From positions 1 through 26,459 of the forward strand of contig NW_003141082.1 of assembly GCF_000003605.2 (NCBI RefSeq): DNA of 26,459 nucleotides, written 5' to 3'. The notes under the pieces were generated by a model. The model searched no databases and was not told the DNA's origin. It worked only from the letters and a program-made list of their open reading frames with translations. Shown in pieces: positions 20,906 to 26,459 of this stretch. The translations under genes were made by a program, and so were the position numbers. The stretch's first letter is position 1. Every line of letters begins with the position of its first letter. The DNA comes from Saccoglossus kowalevskii. Taxonomy: Eukaryota; Hemichordata; Enteropneusta; Harrimaniidae.

Positions 20906-21639
20906 GCATACATAAGTCAATTGTGCCACATAACCATTATTCCTTGTTTGGGACTACGTACCATGGTTGTATGGTCACCTCCTGTCATAATGTAATTGTG
21001 GCAATTTAATGCATACATACGTCAATTTTGCCACATAAACATTATTCCTTGTTTGGGAATACGTACCATGGTTGTATGGTCACCTCCTGTCATAATGTCA
21101 TTGTGGCAATTTAATGCATACATACTTTAATTTTGCCACATAAACATTATTCCATGTTTGGGACTACGTACAATGGTTGTATGGCCACCTCCTGTCATAA
21201 TGTCATTGTGGCAATTTAATGCATACATACTTTAATTTTGCCACATAAACATTATTCCATGTATGGGACTACGTACCATGGTTGTATGGCCACCTCCAGT
21301 CATAATGTCATTGTGGCAATTTAATGCATACATATTTCAATTTCGCCACATAAACCATATTCCTTGTTGGGACTACGTGCCAGGGTTGTATGGTCACCTT
21401 CTGTCATAATGTCATTGTGGCAATTTAATGCATACATACTTTAATTTTGCCACATAAACATTATTTCATGTTTGGGACTACGTACCATGGTTGTATGGTC
21501 ACCTCCAGTCATAATGTCATTGTGGCAATTTAATGCATACATAGCTCAATTTTGCCACATAAACCATATTCCTTGTTTGGGACTATGTACCATGGTTGTA
21601 TGGTCACTTCCTGTCATAATGTCATTGTGGCAAGTTAAT
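20906..21639. repeat. S-block copy missing R, near-identical to 25633-26366
   Basis: Starts are 20906 (S), 21011 (R'), 21116 (L), 21221 (L'), 21326 (Fc), 21430 (L'') and 21535 (A). The R monomer between S and R' is absent, and S has CACATAACCATT. Both oddities recur at 25633, so the two copies derive from one deleted ancestor. The matching part runs from about 20880 to at least 21732, limited by the window end, at a constant offset of 4727. Confidence 0.85.
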
Positions 21640-22164
21640 GCATACATACTTCCATTTTGCCACATAAACATTATTCCATGTTTGGGACTACGTACCATGG
21701 TTGTATGGCCACCTCCTGTCATAATGTCATTGTGGCAATTTAATGCATACATACGTCAATTTTGCCACATAAACATTATTCCTTGTTTGGGACTACGTAC
21801 CATGGTTGTATGGTCACCTCCTGTCATAATGTCATTGTGGCAATTTAATGCATACATACGTCAATTTTGCCACATAAACATTATTCCTTGTTTGGGACTA
21901 CGTACCATGGTTGTATGGTCACCTCCTGTCATAATGTCATTGTGGCAATTTAATGCATACATACGTCAATTTTGCCACATAAACATTATTCCTTGTTTGG
22001 GACTATGTACCATGGTTGTATGGTCACCTCCTGTCATAATGTCATTGTGGCAATTTTATGCATACATACGTCAATTTTGCCACATAAACATTATTCCTTG
22101 TTTGGGACTATGTACCATGGTTGTATGGTCACCTCCTGTCACAATGTCATTGTGGCAATTTAAT
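21640..22164. repeat. P monomer followed by a run of R monomers
   Basis: A P monomer after GGCAAGTTAATGC (21640) is followed by four R monomers (21745, 21850, 21955, 22060). The last two carry TATGTACC with CAATTTTATGC between them, as at 17546-17755. GTCACAATGTC near 22138 is a single change. Nothing other than satellite is present. Confidence 0.72.
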
Positions 22165-22692
22165 GCATACATATTTACATTTTGCCACATAAACCATATT
22201 CCATGTTTGGGACTACGTACCATGGTTGTATGGTCACCTCCTGTCATAATGTCATTGTGGCAATTTAATGCATACATTGCTCAATTTTGCCACATAAACC
22301 ATATTCCTTGTTTGGGACTACGTACCATGGTTGTATGGTCACTTCCTGACATAATATCATTGTGGCAATTTAATGAATACATATTTCAATTTTGCCACAT
22401 AAACATTATTCCATGTTTGGGACTACGTACCATGGTTGTATGGTCACCTCCTGTCATAATGTCATTGTGGCAATTTAATGCATACATACGTCAATTTTGC
22501 CACATAAACATTATTCCATGTTTGGGACTACGTACCATGGTTGTATGACCATCTCCTGTCATAATGTCATTGTGGCAATTTAAGTGCATACATACGTCAA
22601 TTTTTGCCACATAAACATTATTCCATGTTTAGGGACTACGTACCATGGTTGTATGGTCACCTCCTGTCATAATGTCATTGTGGCAATTTAAT
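22165..22692. repeat. K-A-F-R-aagR unit, paired with 25107-25632
   Basis: Starts are 22165 (K, TTTACATTTT), 22270 (A with CATTGCTC), 22375 (F with AATGAATAC), 22480 (R, TATGACCATC) and 22586 (aagR). The same series with the same variants starts at 25107, offset 2942. The aagR monomer here has two further insertions, CAATTTTTGCC (near 22608) and GTTTAGGGAC (near 22630), not shared by the 25.5-kb copy. Confidence 0.8.
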
Positions 22693-23217
22693 GCATACAT
22701 AAGTCAATTGTGCCACATAAACATTATTCCTTGTTTGGGACTACGTACCATGGTTGTATGGTCACCTCCTGTCATAATGTAATTGTGGCAATTTAATGCA
22801 TACATACGTCAATTTTGCCACATAAACATTATTCCTTGTTTGGGACTACGTACCATGGTTGTATGGTCACCTCCTGTCATAATGTCATTGTGGCAATTTA
22901 ATGCATACATACGTCAATTTTGCCACATAAACATTATTCCTTGTTTGGGAATACGTACCATGGTTGTATGGTCACCTCCTGTCATAATGTCATTGTGGCA
23001 ATTTAATGCATACATACTTTAATTTTGCCACATAAACATTATTCCATGTTTGGGACTACGTACAATGGTTGTATGGCCACCTCCTGTCATAATGTCATTG
23101 TGGCAATTTAATGCATACATACTTTATTTTTGCCACATAAACATTATTCCATGTATGGGACTACGTACCATGGTTGTATGGCCACCTCCAGTCATAATGT
23201 CATTGTGGCAATTTAAT
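22693..23217. repeat. S-block copy cut off after L'
   Basis: Starts are 22693 (S), 22798 (R), 22903 (R'), 23008 (L, TACAATGG) and 23113 (L', CATGTATGGGAC, CCTCCAGTC). The next monomer (23218) is of A type with ATTTCTTG, so Fc and L'' are missing. L' has CTTTATTTTTGCC for CTTTAATTTTGCC. Confidence 0.8.
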
Positions 23218-25106
23218 GCATACATAGCTCAATTTTGCCACATAAACATTATTTCTTGTTTGGGACTACGTACCATGGTTGTATGGTCACCTCCTGTCAT
23301 AATGTCATTGTGGCAATTTAATGCATACAAACTTCAATTTTGCCACATAAACATTATTCCATGTTTGGGACAACGTGCCATGGTTGTATGGTCACTTCCT
23401 GTCATAATGTCATTGTGGCAATTTAATGCATACATATTTAAATTTTGCCACATAAACCATATTCCATGTTTGGGACTACGTACCATGGTTGTATGGTCAC
23501 CTCCTGTCATAATGTCATTGTGGTAATTTAATGCATACATTGCTCAATTTTGCCACATAAACCATATTCCTTGTTTGGGACTACGTACCATGGTTGTATG
23601 GCCACCTCCTGTCATAATGTCATTGTGGCAAATTAATGCATACATACTTCCATTTTGCCACATAAACACTATTCCTTTGTTTGGGACTACGTACCATGGT
23701 TGTATGGTCACCTCCTGTCATAATGTCATTGTGGCAATTTAATGCATACATACTTCAATTTTGTCACATAACATTATTCCATGTTTGGGACACGTGCCAT
23801 GGTTGTATGGTCACTTCTGTCATAATGTCATTGTGGCAATTTAATGCATACATATTTCAATTTGGCAACATAAACCCATATTCCTTGTTTGGGACTACGT
23901 ACCATGGTTGTATGGTCACTTCCTGTCATAATGTCATTGTGGCAATTTAATGCATACATACGTCAGTTTTGCCACATAAACATTATTCCTTGTTTGGGAC
24001 TACGTACCATGGTTGTATGGTCACCTCCTGTCATAGTGTCATTGTGGCAATTTAATGCATACATACGTCAATTTTGCCACATAAACATTATTCCTTGTTT
24101 GGGACTACGTACCATGGCTGTATGGTCACCTCCTGACATAATGTCATTGTGGCAATTTAATGCATACATACTTTAATTTTGCCACATAAACATTATTCCA
24201 TGTTTGGGACTACGTACCATGGTTGTATGGTCACCTCCTGTCATAATGTCATTGTGGCAATTTAATGCATACATATTTAAATTTTGCCACATAAACCATA
24301 TTCCATGTTTGGGACTACGTACCATGGTTGTATGGTCACCTCCTGTCATAATGTCATTGTGGCAATTTAATGCATACATTGCTCAATTTTGCCACGTAAA
24401 CCATATTCCTTGTTTGGGACTGCGTACCATGGTTGTATGGTCACTTCCTGACATAATATCATTGTGGCAATTTAATGAATACATATTTCAATTTTGCCAC
24501 ATAAACATTATTCCATGTTTGGGACTACGTACCATGGTTGTATGGTCACCTCCTGTCATAATGTCATTGTGGCAATTTAATGCATACATACGTCAATTTT
24601 GCCACATAGACATTATTCCATGTTTGGGACTACGTACCATGGTTGTATGACCATCTCCTGTCATAATGTCATTGTGGCAAATTAATGCATACATACTTCC
24701 ATTTTGCGACATAAACATTATTCCATGTTTGGGACTACGTACCATGGTTGTATGGTCACCTCCTGTCATAATGTCATTGTGGCAATTTAATGCATACATA
24801 CGTCAATTTTGTCACATAAACATTATTCCATGTTTGGGACTACGTACCATGGTTGTATGGTCACCTCCTGTCATAATGTCATTGTGGCAATTTAATGCAT
24901 ACATACGTCAATTTTGCCACATAAACATTATTCCTTGTTTGGGACTACGTACCATGGTTGTATGGTCACCTCCTGTCATAATGTCATTGTGGAAATTTAA
25001 TGCATACATACTTCAATTTTGCCACATAAACATTATTCCATGTTTGGGACAATGTGCCATGGTTGTATGGTCCCTTCCTGTCATAATGTCATTGTGGCAA
25101 TTTAAT
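23218..25106. repeat. K-monomer-phased units of about 840 bp
   Basis: K monomers (TTTAAATTTT or TTTACATTTT with CCATATTCCATG) start at 23428, 24267 and 25107, spaced 839 and 840 bases (8 monomers). Each is followed by an A monomer with CATTGCTC (23533, 24372, 25212). The other monomers differ between units: the first has P, Q, F, R, R, R, L, the second F, R, P, R, R, Q. The phase is kept but the contents are not, so this is a partly eroded 8-mer. A cluster of indels lies at about 23670-23880. Confidence 0.72.
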
Positions 25107-25632
25107 GCATACATATTTACATTTTGCCACATAAACCATATTCCATGTTTGGGACTACGTACCATGGTTGTATGGTCACCTCCTGTCATAATGTCATTGT
25201 GGCAATTTAATGCATACATTGCTCAATTTTGCCACATAAACCATATTCCTTGTTTGGGACTACGTACCATGGTTGTATGGTCACTTCCTGACATAATATC
25301 ATTGTGGCAATTTAATGAATACATATTTCAATTTTGCCACATAAACATTATTCCATGTTTGGGACTACGTACCATGGTTGTATGGTCACCTCCTGTCATA
25401 ATGTCATTGTGGCAATTTAATGCATACATACGTCAATTTTGCCACATAAACATTATTCCATGTTTGGGACTACGTACCATGGTTGTATGACCATCTCCTG
25501 TCATAATGTCATTGTGGCAATTTAAGTGCATACATACGTCAATTTTGCCACATAAACATTATTCCATGTTTGGGACTACGTACCATGGTTGTATGGTCAC
25601 CTCCTGTCATAATGTCATTGTGGCAATTTAAT
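25107..25632. repeat. K-A-F-R-aagR unit, second copy
   Basis: Starts are 25107 (K), 25212 (A with CATTGCTC), 25317 (F with AATGAATAC), 25422 (R, TATGACCATC) and 25528 (aagR). It matches 22165-22692 and again leads into an S monomer. The preceding Q monomer at 25002 carries GGGACAATGTGCC and GGTCCCTTCC, while the one before the 23428 K monomer has GGGACAACGTGCC. Confidence 0.8.
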
Positions 25633-26459
25633 GCATACATAAGTCAATTGTGCCACATAACCATTATTCCTTGTTTGGGACTACGTACCATGGTTGTATG
25701 GTCACCTCCTGTCATAATGTAATTGTGGCAATTTAATGCATACATACGTCAATTTTGCCACATAAACATTATTCCTTGTTTGGGAATACGTACCATGGTT
25801 GTATGGTCACCTCCTGTCATAATGTCATTGTGGCAATTTAATGCATACATACTTTAATTTTGCCACATGAACATTATTCCATGTTTGGGACTACGTACAA
25901 TGGTTGTATGGCCACCTCCTGTCATAATGTCATTGTGGCAATTTAATGCATACATACTTTAATTTTGCCACATAAACATTATTCCATGTATGGGACTACG
26001 TACCATGGTTGTATGGCCACCTCCAGTCATAATGTCATTGTGGCAATTTAATGCATACATATTTCAATTTCGCCACATAAACCATATTCCTTGTTGGGCC
26101 TACGTGCCAGGGTTGTATGGTCACCTTCTGTCATAATGTCATTGTGGCAATTTAATGCATACATACTTTAATTTTGCCACATAAACATTATTTCATGTTT
26201 GGGACTACGTACCATGGTTGTATGGTCACCTCCAGTCATAATGTCATTGTGGCAATTTAATGCATACATAGCTCAATTTTGCCACATAAACCATATTCCT
26301 TGTTTGGGACTATGTACCATGGTTGTATGGTCACTTCCTGTCATAATGTCATTGTGGCAAGTTAATGCATACATACTTCCATTTTGCCACATAAACATTA
26401 TTCCATGTTTGGGACTACGTACCATGGTTGTATGGCCACCTCCTGTCATAATGTCATTG
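25633..26459. repeat. S-block copy missing R, running to the window end
   Basis: Starts are 25633 (S), 25738 (R'), 25843 (L), 25948 (L'), 26053 (Fc), 26157 (L''), 26262 (A) and 26367 (P, 93 bases present). The constant 4727 offset to 20906 holds to the last base. Differences include CACATGAACATT in L and TTGGGCCTACG in Fc. The unit is not complete here, so the duplication may be longer. Confidence 0.83.

Larger units (their letters stand above)
1..26459. repeat. 105-bp satellite DNA array, about 252 head-to-tail monomers
   Basis: GCATAC recurs every 105 bases across the whole window (for example at 107, 212, 317, 422), apart from copies that are 104 or 106 bp. The recurring landmarks, in monomer coordinates from GCATAC = 1, are TTGCCACATAAAC (18-30), TTTGGGAC (42-49), TACGTACCATGG (50-61), GGTCACC or GGCCACC (68-74), CATAATGTCATTGTGGCAA (81-99) and ATGCAT across the junction. 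All copies have the same orientation and no unrelated sequence interrupts them. About 252 x 105 equals the window length, so single-base gains and losses nearly balance. The window begins at a monomer start and ends 93 bases into one, so both flanks lie inside the array. That this is eukaryotic heterochromatic satellite is inferred from size, homogeneity and higher-order structure. I cannot name the family or species. Confidence 0.98.

Noticed and set aside
1-26459. CRISPR array
   Set aside because: Repeats are 105 bp and abut directly, with no unique spacers; variation is spread through the monomer.
1-26459. CENP-B box (TTCG....A..CGGG type) in the monomer
   Set aside because: No monomer I read contains TTCG followed at the right distance by CGGG. 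The only CCGGG (near 47) is a single-monomer change in another context.
1-26459. Transposon or insertion-sequence interruptions in the array
   Set aside because: Every stretch could be assigned to the monomer; no insert, target-site duplication or poly-A tail was seen. The inverted arms of the monomer alone do not show it to be a mobile element.

Overview
The whole window is one uninterrupted array of a roughly 105-bp tandem repeat (satellite DNA). About 252 head-to-tail copies, all in one orientation, run from the first base to the last, so the array continues past both ends. I found no protein-coding gene, RNA gene, transposon insertion or unique sequence. The monomer is about 38% GC by my count of the commonest bases. 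A homogeneous array of this size with nested higher-order repeats points to a eukaryotic genome, probably a centromeric, pericentromeric or other heterochromatic block. The CpG site in TACGTA appears in both TATGTA and TACATA forms, as expected if the DNA is CpG-methylated. I do not recognise the species or a named satellite family.

Because 105 = 3 x 35, a frame open in one monomer stays open in the next. This gives long ORFs with 35-residue repeats on both strands, the longest about 617 codons. They are best read as by-products of the repeat. Frames are broken by single-base indels and by a common stop-creating variant, and substitutions fall at all codon positions.

Monomer coordinates below start at GCATAC = 1. 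Each monomer is an imperfect palindrome centred on CCATGG. The 18-base arms (18-35 and 82-99) pair at 15 of 18 positions. In tandem this gives a second dyad axis across each monomer junction, with a 23-nt loop.

Monomers fall into classes by bases 10-20 and by linked changes elsewhere. I use these labels: R (CGTCAATTTT), L (CTTTAATTTT), P (CTTCCATTTT), Q (CTCCAA or CTTCAA), F (TTTCAATTTT), A (GCTCAATTTT), S (AGTCAATTGT), K (TTTAAA or TTTACA). Fc is an F monomer with TTTCGCC and a 1-base deletion (104 bp). aagR is an R monomer after a +1 G insertion (AAGTGC).

Layout: 1-3782 is a Q/L-rich domain in which about 1.7 kb is repeated once at about 2.5 kb offset. 3783-5568 is a mixed A/F/P/R zone. 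5569-7563 holds two copies of the 'S-block' (S-R-R'-L-L'-Fc-L''-A, 839 bp). 7564-9452 is P-rich and contains stretches duplicated elsewhere. 9453-12397 has repeating A-F-R-aagR units. 12398-13237 is a 4-mer repeated twice. 13238-14838 is P-rich and includes a copy of 7.88-8.53 kb. 14839-18341 is a run of complete and truncated S-blocks. 18315-20869 is a 14-monomer unit in two copies. 20906-26459 has S-blocks alternating with K-A units of about 840 bp. The pattern fits repeated unequal crossover, gene conversion and segmental amplification inside one array.
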